NCBI RefSeq assembly: GCF_022201045.2
Contig: NC_068559.1
Coordinates: 24,001,501 to 24,065,500, forward strand
Direction: 5' to 3'
Length of the DNA: 64,000 nucleotides
From: Citrus sinensis
Lineage: Eukaryota > Streptophyta > Magnoliopsida > Sapindales > Rutaceae
Shown here in pieces: positions 48,166-58,605 of this stretch. How positions within the stretch are numbered: position 1 is the first letter of the stretch; each line of letters begins with the position of its first letter. Made by a program: the position numbers and the translations under genes. Below the pieces are notes generated by a model. It worked only from the letters and a program-made list of their open reading frames with translations. It was not told the origin of the DNA and searched no databases.

Positions 48166-50774
48166 ATGGGGAAATAAAAAGTTGATTTGTCAGATCTTGT
48201 TCAGTTCCTAGATGTAAAATATTTCAATAAAGAATGAACATATTTTCACAAAGACATATGGGCTGGAGCATGTACAGCATCTTCTTGCGTGTATTTTTAC
48301 TGCAACCATATGCACGACTTCATAGTTATCTTGTACTAGAAAAGCGTACCAAGAACTGTGTGGTTTCTGCAATAATATTTCTTTTTACTGTTGTCTTGAA
48401 ATAGGTAACATAGATTGCATAATTCAATTATTCAAATCTCACTCTCAGAAAATGGAGACTTAGTCGAATTTCAAGGACTAAAACCGGTAATTCAACTATT
48501 TTTGTTAATCAACCTTGTGCCCAACTATTTAATCACCTCCACACAATTGATTATTCTCCTGTACCAGTTCGAGAAGTCTCAGGAAGTAGTTTTGTGTACC
48601 GAGCATCCTTAGAATTTGATGTTTGATGTTCTGAAATTCTTTTCGCTATGAATTTTAGTTTTTGTTAGAATCAGGGATGCTCTCAGCAGACTATCGGGTT
48701 TAGCTGATGGGTATTCCAGAATATCCCTCTTTCATGGCAATGTTTTGCAACCTCTTGAGGCAAAACTTGTGAGATATGAGCCTCAAAAGCCTGTAAGAAA
48801 TATTAGTCTAGAGGAATGTGATAATACTTTGGAGACTTCAACAATAGAATCTGCTGTGCAAGACAGCTTCACGGCATCTAGAGTTGATAACTGCACTAAG
48901 AGGAACTCTTCACTGTCTGCAAGAGACATTATATGTGCTTTCAACTATAGTCGTTGTTGTCTCCATAAACGTGCAGATCTGGTCTTGTATTTCAAGCACG
49001 TTCTTCATGCCTTGTCTAAGAAAGGTAGCACGTCATCAGAGCAGAAGTTAAGACTACAGAGGAGATTTGCCAATTTTACGGTATTATATAATCTCTCCAA
49101 ACATTTAGTACAATTTACAGTATCAATGCCAGGACTAGATATACAAAATTTAACATGGTAAGCATTGTCGATTCTGGTTCTGTTCGAGTTAGGAGTATCT
49201 AAATATTTTGAGTTCACCACCTCTGATAAAAATCTATGCTAGGCTTTTTGGATCCTTTAGGATGTTCAACAGGGCTCAATCAGAGCATTTTTACTTACTC
49301 TCCCCCGGCTAGTTCTTAAATAATGGAGCAGATAAAGGGTGGAAAAAGTATTGAAACTTGAACTTGGGCGTATTGACAATAACTAGAAACATGATAGTAT
49401 TTAAATTATGCTTTCTGTAAAGAAAGATTGCCTCTTTGATTGCCCTCGTCAAAAAGCTAAATGGTTTAAGAACTCTTATGTTTCCTCAAAATCAGCAGCC
49501 ATAGAATCAACATTTAGAAAGCAGACAACTGACAACAGAGACATAACAACTACATTATGCTGGCATGAAAATGTCTTAGATAAAGAGGACCTGGTAAGGA
49601 AGGAAGATTTTACAAATTTCACAAATAATGATTGCCATCACATTTTGCTCGATTGAAAAAGGAAAAAAGGGCAAATAAATGGCAATCAAATGGGCACAAA
49701 AAGTACATTTGAAATCTAAATTTTATCCAAATATGATTTTTCTCTAATATTACTTCATGGTAAGCTGGCAAAGAATATCATTGTATGTCTTCAAAAATAA
49801 TACCAGCAAAGCAAATCTAAGGAAGGATTAGAAGCAATAAATAGTAGGCAAGATGGTAGAGATGGCTCATTCCACTAACAGAAGTTACGATGAGATTCGT
49901 ACGAAGGCCCATAATTCTAAGTGATATCAGAAAGGTTGAGAATGAATTCCATAAAGTTTCAACAGCCTACAAAAACTGCCGTCTGTTGACTATCCAAGCA
50001 AGCATGCACGTTCCTAGATCTTCATTCTGTCTACTATAGACACTGAATTGTGTATTATCATTCAACAAGCATGATTATACAACAAGCACTTATTAATTAT
50101 GGCAGTACAAGAAATAGAATCTCATACAAGAATTGTTACTTGAGAGAAAAAGGAAAAAGGAAAAAGGAAGAGAGATCAACAAAGAGGACAAAGAATAGAA
50201 GCCAACAAAGTTTATTATATGTTTACCCCAAATATTTGCGATTCACCAAAACTTACTCTTTTTTTCCCTTCTGGGGAAGGGGCCAAAACTTAGAACGAAG
50301 CACATAAGAAGGCTTCAAAATTGTACAAGACTCCTAGCCCAATTTTCTCAATATCAGTGAAACATTTCAGCTCATGTTGTATTGTCTAAAAAGTCATATA
50401 AGGCTAAAGACATACCAATCAGGTTCCCCACACGGCCATTGCCAATTTCCTCATAATTATAAAATAAATTCAGTAAGATCAGACAATGAATTCACCAAGT
50501 GAAGGGCACATGCACTAATTGGACAATACAGCAGTCAATTTCACCCAATTTTCTTGACATCAGAAGTGTACTGATCACAACATTTCAGAAGGGAGAAAAA
50601 TTAAGAAAAAGCAAGGATAGAGGGTATATTCGAAAATCAAATGAAAATAAAACTTAAGATTTAACAATTGTCCAGAATAATTAAAAGAAAATAATTATAG
50701 TTTCAGTCAATGAGCATTATTGGGTTCAATAATAGTGGTTCATTGAGGCAAGATACAACAAAAGAAAGTTCAAA
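48166..50774. other. Region with an unassigned coding-like stretch, otherwise intergenic
   Basis: The SOFL 3' UTR probably ends near 48240 (caataaagaatg). A coding-like stretch at 48661-49161 is listed separately. Another open frame at 49408-49656 is Lys-rich and unrecognised. From 49660 to 50700 nothing is seen apart from the 6PGDH 3' flank. Confidence 0.45.
48661..49161 (+). other. Unassigned coding-like stretch, possible gene fragment or pseudogene
   Basis: A frame open from at least 48661 reads FVRIRDALSRLSGLADGYSR, then LEAKLVRYEPQKPVRNISLEE and later KHVLHALSKKGSTSSEQKLR, ending in a stop at 49159-49161. Composition is protein-like (balanced charge, no low complexity), but no ATG begins the frame, and I recognise no domain with confidence. 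The RIRDALSRL segment faintly recalls the RIRDSLFRLA motif of LNK clock proteins. That similarity is too short to rely on. It may be an internal exon of an unannotated gene, or a relic. Confidence 0.3.
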
Positions 50775-52229
50775 TCAGATCTTTGACTGTTTAGCAATCT
50801 TGAACCATTCAGTATGGAAGGAGCCAGACATGTCAACCCTCTCATAGGTATGAGCTCCAAAGTAATCTCTTTGAGCCTGAACCAAATTAGCAGGCAGCCT
50901 CTCTCTCCTGTATGTGTCAAAATAAGCAAGGCTGGAGGACATACCAGGAGTACTAATGCCTGAATTGATAGCAAGGCAGACAACTCTACGCCAAGCAGAT
51001 TGTCGTTCTATAATCTCCTTTGCAAACTCTGGATCGACAAGAAGATTGGCCAGATCTGGGTTTCTGTCATAGGCCTTCTTAATACGGTCCAAGAATATAG
51101 CACGAATAATGCAACCCCCCTTCCAAATCCTAGTCAGCTCCCCAAGTTTCAGGTCCCACCCCTTCTCAATGCTCTTTGCACGTATCAAGTTCATTCCCTG
51201 GGCATAGCTGCATATTTTGGATGCATAGAGTGCTTGTCTCACGTCATCAATCAACTTTTTCTTATCAACAGTTTGCTCAGCTAGGACATCGCCAATGCCA
51301 CTTGATCTGAAGACTTTGGCAGCTTCAACTCTTTCCTCCTTCAAACCACTTAGGAACCTGGCATCCAAGGATGATTCTATTGTGGGGGCAGCAACTGACA
51401 AATCAGCTGCTTGCTGGACTGTCCACTTTCCAGTACCCTTCATGCCAGTTTTATCTAAAACCTTGTCTACCAAGTACCCATCTCCTTTGTCATCCTTAAT
51501 TCCAAATATATCTGCAGTGATCTCAATCAAGAAGCTCAGGAGCTCCCCCTTGTTCCATTCGGAGAAAACCTGTTGTAGCTCTTCATTTGAGAGCTTCCCA
51601 ACTGATTTCAGTACATCATAAGCCTCTGCTATCAACTGCATATCACCATATTCAATACCATTGTGAATCATTTTAACAAAGTTTCCAGATCCTCCTTTAC
51701 CAACATAAGTAACACAAGGACCGCTATCAGGAACCTGAGCAGCCACCTTAAGAAGAATATCTTCTATATGCTTGTAGGCCTCAAAGGAACCTCCAGGCAT
51801 TAAAGAAGGCCCATACCTAGCACCCTCTTCACCACCTGAAACTCCCATTCCCAGATAAAGCAGACCCAATTCAGCCACGGCTTTCTGTCTCCTCTCAGTA
51901 TTCTCATACCATTCATTACCACCATCAATGATACAATCTCCTTTCTCCATATAAACAGATAATGTTTTAATTGTTTGATCAACAGGAGAACCAGCTTTTA
52001 CAAGCATGATTATAACACGAGGTTTCTGGATTGAATGAACAAAGGATTCAGGATCATGGAAACCATATAAGGGCAGATTCCCTTCTTGTTTGGCTCGTTC
52101 AACAGTCTCGTCAACTTTAGAGGTGGTCCGATTGTAAACAGAAATTGGGAATCCTTTCTCAGCAATGTTGAGAGCAAGATTTTGACCCATGACAGCAAGG
52201 CCAGCTAGGCCAATTCTTGTCTGGACCAT
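50775..52229 (-). CDS. PGD2: 6-phosphogluconate dehydrogenase, decarboxylating (PGD2 type)
   Basis: An intact, intronless coding exon of 484 residues on the minus strand. The enzyme oxidises 6-phosphogluconate to ribulose 5-phosphate, CO2 and NADPH in the oxidative pentose phosphate pathway. The Rossmann motif GLAGLAVMGQNLALN lies at the N-terminus. GGSGNFVKMIHNGIEYGDMQ carries the catalytic Lys and His-Asn. The signature IWKGGCIIRAIFLD is present. There is no transit peptide. The protein ends in QSKI: the SKI tripeptide is a weak type-1 peroxisomal signal, as described for Arabidopsis PGD2, which works in cytosol and peroxisomes. A leader intron is likely, from an acceptor TTTGCAG just before the ATG to a donor near 52697. 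Length and motifs are normal. Confidence 0.97.
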   Translation of the reverse strand: MVQTRIGLAGLAVMGQNLALNIAEKGFPISVYNRTTSKVDETVERAKQEGNLPLYGFHDPESFVHSIQKPRVIIMLVKAGSPVDQTIKTLSVYMEKGDCIIDGGNEWYENTERRQKAVAELGLLYLGMGVSGGEEGARYGPSLMPGGSFEAYKHIEDILLKVAAQVPDSGPCVTYVGKGGSGNFVKMIHNGIEYGDMQLIAEAYDVLKSVGKLSNEELQQVFSEWNKGELLSFLIEITADIFGIKDDKGDGYLVDKVLDKTGMKGTGKWTVQQAADLSVAAPTIESSLDARFLSGLKEERVEAAKVFRSSGIGDVLAEQTVDKKKLIDDVRQALYASKICSYAQGMNLIRAKSIEKGWDLKLGELTRIWKGGCIIRAIFLDRIKKAYDRNPDLANLLVDPEFAKEIIERQSAWRRVVCLAINSGISTPGMSSSLAYFDTYRRERLPANLVQAQRDYFGAHTYERVDMSGSFHTEWFKIAKQSKI

Positions 52230-52800
52230 CTTTAGTCACCTGCAAAAGGTAGTTGACTCCTGTTCTGATGAATTGCAATAAAAGATAATAATTCCTGACT
52301 TAAACAAACACAGATTCAAGAACCATATAGTGAAAGTTTTAAGACAATGTTATAAATAAGTCTTGCATTAAGAAACGTAGCTGCTCAAAGCATCTAGCAC
52401 TAGCAGATCCAATGGCAAGAACTTGATATCTCCATAACTAACTGGCCTATATATATATATATATATATTTGATACTCCCTAGTGATTCAATAGCATTACA
52501 AATATTAGAATTTATCCAAATCGAAGAAAAATATTAAAATTTTACAATCCTGAACAAGCAGAATGAATTAAAGAATTAAAAACCAATAAAAAAAATGCAG
52601 AAAGATCAAAATATCAACCATCAGGGGATACCCAGATCACAAATTCACAAAAAGCCATGCATTAAACAATTGTAAATGCTCGAAAAAGACAAACATACCT
52701 GAGAAAAATTCAACCTTGCGAAGAATGCTTGAAAATGAAATGAATTTAGGAAATTTGAGGATCTGGGTTTTGCGAAAAAACAAACAATTTGATTGAATGC
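52230..52800 (-). other. 6PGDH leader with a spliced 5' UTR
   Basis: The acceptor (ccttttgcag, minus strand) ends about ten bases before the ATG. A donor reading ctcag/gtatgt lies near 52697, and the first leader exon would be about 52698-52800. A (TA)n microsatellite (52447-52469) sits in the intron. Confidence 0.5.
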
Positions 52801-53939
52801 AGTCTATTTATTAATTTGCCTGGCTCTTAAGCACTTGTTAGTTGTTGTAAATGTAGAGGTCAAATTCTGCGGATTGTTTTTAACCTTTTATTATTATTAT
52901 TTGTCTTAGTTTCTCTTCGTGCCCTGATCTCTGACTCTGAGGACAAAATCCACCCATACGCCAACTTTTTGGTTCTAATTATTGCCCCTATCTTTTTTAT
53001 ATTTTTTGCTATAACCCTTTAGATTTTGTTTATTTGTATAAAATTCATAGTTATTTCAATTTTCATTCTTTAACGACATTGTAAATTAATGTTTAATTTC
53101 ACTTCAAGTGAGCGGGTCGGTGCCCTCAACAATGCATTCAAGTTCTTATAGAGCTCTTTCCTCTTTCACAGAAAAATATAAAATAAAAATATTTTTTTTT
53201 CTCAATTTTATTGATAGGAGCAAACCAATCTCAATATATTTATGAGTATATTATAAGGTAAATGCTAAGTTACAATTATTATAACTTATATTTCTCATGT
53301 AAACCACACAAATTACGAGTTTTATAATTTTACGTGGTTCACGTGAAAGATGTAAGTTATAATGATTATAACTAAGAGGCTCTCATATTATAAATATGTA
53401 ACCTTTATTTTTTAGTAGACATGTAAATAGGTTTGTGGTTGTGTTACTTTTGTAAGTGAATTGGAGTTTTGGTGTGAAAGAAATAAATAAATTAAAAATT
53501 CTCTCCGGAAGTAGGTGGGTATTGGGTAACGTGCGACTTATCATGCACGGACAGCATACGTGTTGTTGAGCACTTGAGTGGGTTGGTGAAGAAAAAGATG
53601 CTCTATTTTCTCTTCTGACCCACTTCAAACAAAATTGTTGATTAAGACTTCAATTGCTTCAATTTGCATTTTTTCCATGAAAGTCGAGTACTGCCGTGTG
53701 ACGACTTTAATACGAAACAATCAGTGTATATGATCGAATTACCCGAATGGTCGAGTCAGAAACATAGAACAAGTAAACATTCTAAAACAGTAACCATGTA
53801 TGAACACTCGATGGATCAACACATGAAGTTAAGACTTAGTTCTCAAAGAACAATTCGATGGCAACATTTATTAAACAGTAACAAAATTTCGCAACATTAG
53901 ACGTACAACACACAAAATTATAACTCGGTACTTAAAAAT
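52801..53939. other. 6PGDH promoter side and receptor-like protein 3' flank
   Basis: 52801-52960 likely holds the 6PGDH promoter (minus strand). A 129-bp MITE at 53256-53384 is listed separately. The remainder has only chance open frames. Confidence 0.5.
53256..53384. mobile_element. 129-bp foldback MITE related to the one at 26332-26489
   Basis: The left arm reads CTAAGTTACAATTATTATAA and continues ctcatgtaaacca. The right arm, inverted, reads CTTAGTTATAATCATTATAA and continues ttcacgtgaacca. The arms span about 45 bp. Possible duplications atattata lie at 53248-53255 and 53385-53392. The arms share TAAGTTACA and TAACTTATAT with the element at 26332. The exact outer ends are less sure, because the first dozen bases of the two arms match poorly. 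Confidence 0.68.
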
Positions 53940-56900
53940 TCATAAATTTCTTCTCAAAGCATGCCCTGATGATATACTTCTATGAACTTTTCCCCTCTTC
54001 TTAATGATTTCATTGCTAACGACAACTCCTAGTGTGATTCCTATAACCATCCCAGTTCCATCTCCAAAGCCAAAGCCAATCCAGAAAAATTCCCAGTCAA
54101 AAATTGAACCTGAGCCCTCTTCATCTTTAGTAGTCTGCTCAACTGGAGGCAATGCATTTTGGCAAGCTTTAGGCAAAGGAAAGCCGCAAAGGCCTGCATT
54201 TCCTTCAAATGAAGCTGCTGTGAATGTAGCAAACTGAGGGCCTCGCGGTATCTCCCCCACGAGAAGATTCTGCGACAGTTTTAAAACTGAAAGGAAGTTC
54301 AAGGTGGCCAGTTTTTCAGGAATCTTGCCTGAGAGCTGGTTATGTGACAGGTCTAATGACCCAAGCTCCTTGAGGTTTCCAAGTGTGGCAGGAATCTGAC
54401 CCTTGAAATTGTTATTTGACATGTTGAGTACTAGGAGTGCATCAAAGTCTCCAAGCATTTCCGGAATCTCACCTTCAAATTGGTTGTTGGAAACGTCAAT
54501 GGAGGTGAAGATTGTTAGGATCTTTGCCAATTCCATGGATAGTCCTTTGTTCATCAAAGTCACTGAATCTTGGTAGTACAAGTTACTTAGCTCCAGGTAA
54601 ACAAACTTAAGAATTTGGCTTTCTTGTGATTCTTTTGTCCGCTTCTTCATGCCCCTCCAGCTTTGAAACCATCTAGCAGGCAAATTACCACTGAAGTTAT
54701 TAGAAGAAATGTCGATTATTTGCAGCAATGCAAAGGCATTTGCAGTTTGAGTATCCTTAATTGAACCATCATAGTTGTTGGACTGCAAGACTAGTACTCG
54801 TAATTGGGGCAATGTTTCCAGCCAAAATGGGAATGAACCATTTAACTGATTTTTTCCAACATCGAGTACTTCCAAACTTGTGCACTTTGACAATGATTTT
54901 GGTAACGAACCTGCTAGGTGATTCTGACTGAGGTCTAGAGTTCTCAAACTGCACTCATTCCCGATTACCTGGGGTACCGTTCCTAGAAATTCATTGTTCC
55001 GTAGCTTCAACACCTTCAAGATATTGCTAGAAACTAGGCAAGATGGAATTGATCCAGTCAGGTGATTGTCAGAGAGGTCAAGGACTTGCAAATCAAATGC
55101 GTTACATAATGACAGAGGGATTCCTCCGCTAAGATTGTTGCTTGCTAAGGAGAAGAAAACAGCATAGTTTATGTAATTACCAATGTTATATGGTATGTTG
55201 GTGGTAAATTTGTTTTCCGAGTAATCCAAGAATATTATAGAAGCAGGTGGGATAGGAAAGGATCCCTGCAACATGTTGGAATGAAGATCAAGAACTGCCA
55301 AGAAGGTTGAGGTAAGATTGGGACCTGGTTTTTCAAATGCTTCTAGCATATTGTGAGAAAGGTTTAGATGGACCAACTTCCCATCTCCTACATTCCAAGT
55401 CCAATTAGGAATTTCTCCTTTGATTCTATTATTAGAAAGGTCTAGATGGAACAAATTGGTTTGGTTTCTCAAGAAATTTGGGAATTCAGTTATTTTGCAA
55501 GAGCTCAGTTTCAGTGTTCCAATTTTTGGAAACATGTTTGAATTGCTTCCACTGACGTTGAAGGAGAAATTATTTTCGGATAACTCAAGAGTTCCAAGCT
55601 CCCTGAGGTCTTTGAACATCTCAAGGGTTATGAAGCCACTAAAGTTGTTAGAAGATAGTCTCAGGACATTAAGCCCTTTAATTTGAAAGATAGACTCAGG
55701 AACTAGACCCTGAAGCTTATTTTGACTGAAATCCATCTCCCTCAATGACAAAGAAGAAGCATTCTGGAACTTTTCCAGCTGCCCATGGAACTTGTTTTGA
55801 CCAAGCAATAAAGACTCAATTGACTGCTTTGTATATAGTGACTTGGGGATAATTCCCTGGAGCGAATTATTTCTCAGGTCAAGGACCTGAAGACTGATTA
55901 GCTGATCTCCATATGATAAGGGTATGGTACCTGTGAAACTATTATGAGCGAATTTCAAGCTAATTACCTTATTTGAGGAAGCAAACGAAGGAAGTGAACC
56001 ACTGAAGTTGTTTCTTGAAAAATCAATATTGATCAGCTCAGTAAGGTTTCCAAATGAGGATGGAATGGATCCAAAGAAACTGCAACCTGAAAGCCCCAAA
56101 TCCTCAAGAAAGGCCAGATTGTTTATTGAATCAGGTAATTTCCCTGAGAATCTAGTCCCCGAGAGCTTAATAACTTTCAGTTGGCTACTAGGAGGAAACT
56201 CCGGCAAAGAACCTGTGAGATTTGAATTGCCGGATACATCAAGAAAGCACAATGAGGGCATCAAGAAAATCTTTTCTGGAACTCTACCATATAAGCCGCA
56301 TGAGCTGAGGTGCAAATATTGCAAAGAGGAGAAATTTGTCAGGAAATCAGGTACTTCTGAACTAAGGTCGTTCCCATCAAGATTGAGATGAGTGAGGAGC
56401 TGGAGTTTCGATAAAGAAGAGTGAATTGGACCAGCAATATGGCAATCAGGCAAGCTCAAAATGCGAAGATTGAAGAGTATTGAGAGGATTGGACCCCAGT
56501 CGGCTACTGAGATATCGATTCCACCAAGGTAAAGCTCTTCCAGATTAGTAAGGTTTTTGACAAGCTTTTCCAGATTTGCACGTCGGAGTTGGATGGGTGC
56601 CACTAAGGGAGATGCCGATAGATCAAGAGATACAAGCATCTTGAGGGATGAAATTTCCAGTGGAATGTGACCAGAAAAGCCTGAATATGAAAGATTAAGA
56701 TGTGTCAAGCTGAAAAGTCTATCAAATCCTGAAGGAAAAGGGGAAGAATATAAGCTATTATTAGCCAAGTTGAGATGTTGTAAACGCTGAAGATCGAACA
56801 GACTGCTAGAGCCATTGATTCCCCCAGTTATGAAGCTACTGCTGATATCAAGGCTGATAACATGACCTGTTCTGGGATCACAAGTGACCCCATCCCAGGA

Positions 56901-57107
56901 ACAGCAATCAGTTGTTGAAGACCAAGACAGTAGCTTATTAGTTGAGTCAGTTTGAGGATCAAAAGACAAGCCTCGCTTAAATTCGAGCAACAGCAATTTT
57001 TGGTCCTCAAGGCACCGACCAGAAACTAAAATACAGAGAAGGGAAAACCCAAAGAAGAAGCTTGAGAACCAGATTTTCCAGGACCAAAATGGAAGTGGAT
57101 TTCCCAT
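53940..57107 (-). CDS. LRR receptor-like protein (RLP), Ve1/Cf-like
   Basis: One uninterrupted exon of 1055 residues on the minus strand. Order: signal peptide (1-30); LRRNT cap (CLEDQKLLLLEFKRGL ... DCCSWDGVTCD, Cys pair 68-69); about thirty extracellular LRRs with LxxLxLSxNxLxGxIP repeats; a non-LRR island near 835-880 (the KKRTKESQESQ to YYQDSVTLMNKG segment); four more LRRs; the cap NAGLCGFPLPKAC; an acidic juxtamembrane stretch (TTKDEEGSG); a transmembrane helix with GxxxG (about 1005-1028); a short basic tail without a kinase. This is the layout of RLPs that signal through SOBIR1 and SERK kinases. The best remembered match is the RLP6/RLP7 and Ve1 group. No break in the frame, so probably functional; the ligand is unknown. 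Confidence 0.95.
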   Translation of the reverse strand: MGNPLPFWSWKIWFSSFFFGFSLLCILVSGRCLEDQKLLLLEFKRGLSFDPQTDSTNKLLSWSSTTDCCSWDGVTCDPRTGHVISLDISSSFITGGINGSSSLFDLQRLQHLNLANNSLYSSPFPSGFDRLFSLTHLNLSYSGFSGHIPLEISSLKMLVSLDLSASPLVAPIQLRRANLEKLVKNLTNLEELYLGGIDISVADWGPILSILFNLRILSLPDCHIAGPIHSSLSKLQLLTHLNLDGNDLSSEVPDFLTNFSSLQYLHLSSCGLYGRVPEKIFLMPSLCFLDVSGNSNLTGSLPEFPPSSQLKVIKLSGTRFSGKLPDSINNLAFLEDLGLSGCSFFGSIPSSFGNLTELINIDFSRNNFSGSLPSFASSNKVISLKFAHNSFTGTIPLSYGDQLISLQVLDLRNNSLQGIIPKSLYTKQSIESLLLGQNKFHGQLEKFQNASSLSLREMDFSQNKLQGLVPESIFQIKGLNVLRLSSNNFSGFITLEMFKDLRELGTLELSENNFSFNVSGSNSNMFPKIGTLKLSSCKITEFPNFLRNQTNLFHLDLSNNRIKGEIPNWTWNVGDGKLVHLNLSHNMLEAFEKPGPNLTSTFLAVLDLHSNMLQGSFPIPPASIIFLDYSENKFTTNIPYNIGNYINYAVFFSLASNNLSGGIPLSLCNAFDLQVLDLSDNHLTGSIPSCLVSSNILKVLKLRNNEFLGTVPQVIGNECSLRTLDLSQNHLAGSLPKSLSKCTSLEVLDVGKNQLNGSFPFWLETLPQLRVLVLQSNNYDGSIKDTQTANAFALLQIIDISSNNFSGNLPARWFQSWRGMKKRTKESQESQILKFVYLELSNLYYQDSVTLMNKGLSMELAKILTIFTSIDVSNNQFEGEIPEMLGDFDALLVLNMSNNNFKGQIPATLGNLKELGSLDLSHNQLSGKIPEKLATLNFLSVLKLSQNLLVGEIPRGPQFATFTAASFEGNAGLCGFPLPKACQNALPPVEQTTKDEEGSGSIFDWEFFWIGFGFGDGTGMVIGITLGVVVSNEIIKKRGKVHRSISSGHALRRNL

Positions 57108-57152
57108 GTCTGATGATGGTAATTTGCTTTCAACAACACAAACTGAAGTTGG

Positions 57153-57162
57153 TTTATATATT
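57153..57162 (-). promoter_or_regulatory. TATA box of the receptor-like protein gene
   Basis: Read on the minus strand the segment is AATATATAAA, about 45 bases before the ATG. That would give a leader of only some 15-20 bases, so another upstream start site is possible. Confidence 0.45.
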
Positions 57163-57347
57163 TACTAGTATGAGGGACGTTTCATGGAATTTATTAAAAA
57201 TATTATTCTTGGAAGATTAATTCGTTAAGAGCTTATATATATATATATATATATATTTAAAGTGCACACTTGCTAGTTGCTATTCTTCTTCTCCATTTTT
57301 TACTTCGTTCTTATCTCATTTATTAAATTATTTCTTTTTTTTTAATA

Positions 57348-57391
<44 letters not shown>

Positions 57392-57894
57392 CACCACTAC
57401 TACTACAACCAAAGCAATTTCCAACTCGTTTAAAATTTTTTTTTTTAAAAAAAAAAAAGAATTTCCAGGTGCTTACGGTTGCTACCCTTATGGTCAAGTG
57501 CTATGTGCTAACTCGTCAACTTCAACAACCCACTGTTTCTCTATCACCCCTTTATTAATTCTTTAAAATGTGCATTTATTTAGCCAATACTTCCCTACTA
57601 TGTATATCTGATATTTGTTCACACCTCCCATTCATACGATTACTTAAAAGATAATCACATAATTCTACCAATTTTTTATTCATATTGTTTGATAATTGGA
57701 TTGCTTTTTCTAGATATTTGTTTGGCTATGATCTAGAATTCTAGATGATGAATTTTTTTACAACTATTTTTTAACGAATGCAATCAGTTTTTCATCGAAT
57801 AACTTTAAACAAATAAAAATCTTAACCGTACGATCCCACATCGTCACCTTTTCACTGGGGCCCCCACTGTCCCGCCAATTTATTGTCCCATTCA
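57163..57894. other. Divergent upstream region of the RLP and GNAT genes
   Basis: Both genes are transcribed away from this stretch. It contains (TA)n at 57233-57257, an (AAT)n microsatellite (57349-57390) followed by (CCACTA)-like repeats, and a T/A palindromic run near 57433-57460. No coding sequence is seen. Confidence 0.6.
57349..57390. repeat. (AAT)n microsatellite
   Basis: About 14 uninterrupted AAT units in the shared upstream region of two genes transcribed in opposite directions. Confidence 0.95.
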
Positions 57895-58605
57895 ATGGCC
57901 CCAACCAATTTACCCACCGGTAGTCTTATCTCACAACGGTCAATAACCACCGCAAATCCATTCTCAATTTCTCATATAACATTCATCGCTTTCGCCGATT
58001 CACTTCCCACAAAATCGCAACTAAAACCCAAAGCTATGATCCTACGTGGCATCATCCCCACGACTCCCCTCCCTTCTCTCCGCCTCAAACTCAAACCAAC
58101 CCGAAACGTCACCGCCTCGTCGTCCCAAACCACCGTCAGCAAATTCTCTATCTCCGACCAGGAACTCGAATCCCGGGGCTTCATTCTGCGCCGCACGATC
58201 TCGGACCTCGACATCAACCACCTCAACTCAGTCTTCGTAGCCGTCGGATTCCCCAGGCGGGACCCAGACAAAATCAGAGTGGCGCTAGAGAACACGAGCT
58301 CTCTGCTATGGATAGAGTACGAGAAGACGCGGAGGCCGGTGGCATTCGCTAGAGCGACGGGCGACGACGTTTTCAACGCGATAGTGTGGGACGTGGTGGT
58401 GGACCCCTCGTATCAAGGGATGGGCTTAGGGAAGGCCGTAATGGAGAGACTGATTGATGAGTTGTTAGAGAAAGGGGTTTGTAACATAGCCCTCTATTCG
58501 GAGCCCCGAGTGCTGGGGTTTTATAGGCCCCTGGGGTTTGTGGCGGATCCCGGTGGCATCCGTGGCATGGTTTATTCAAGAAAGTCCAAAAACAAGAAAT
58601 TATAA
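57895..58605 (+). CDS. GCN5-related N-acetyltransferase, plastid GNAT1/2/3 type
   Basis: An intronless gene of 236 residues, counted from the ATG at 57895 (MAPTNLPTGSLISQRS). The first 75 or so residues are rich in Ser, Thr and basic residues and look like a chloroplast transit peptide. The GNAT fold follows: FILRRTISDLDINHLNSVF, VAFARATGDDVFNAIVWDVVV, then the acetyl-CoA motif A VDPSYQGMGLGKAVMERL (QGMGLG at 174-179), and VLGFYRPLGFVADPGGIRGM at the end. The family contains plastid enzymes with both lysine and N-terminal acetyltransferase activity. Members are also reported as serotonin N-acetyltransferases. Subtype is not certain. GC content is clearly above the surroundings, as is common for such transit-peptide genes. 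Tail to tail with the next gene. Confidence 0.88.
   Translation: MAPTNLPTGSLISQRSITTANPFSISHITFIAFADSLPTKSQLKPKAMILRGIIPTTPLPSLRLKLKPTRNVTASSSQTTVSKFSISDQELESRGFILRRTISDLDINHLNSVFVAVGFPRRDPDKIRVALENTSSLLWIEYEKTRRPVAFARATGDDVFNAIVWDVVVDPSYQGMGLGKAVMERLIDELLEKGVCNIALYSEPRVLGFYRPLGFVADPGGIRGMVYSRKSKNKKL

Noticed and set aside
56008-56391. 127-residue open frame antisense to the receptor-like protein
   Set aside because: Mirror of the LRR repeats on the other strand, with no independent signal.
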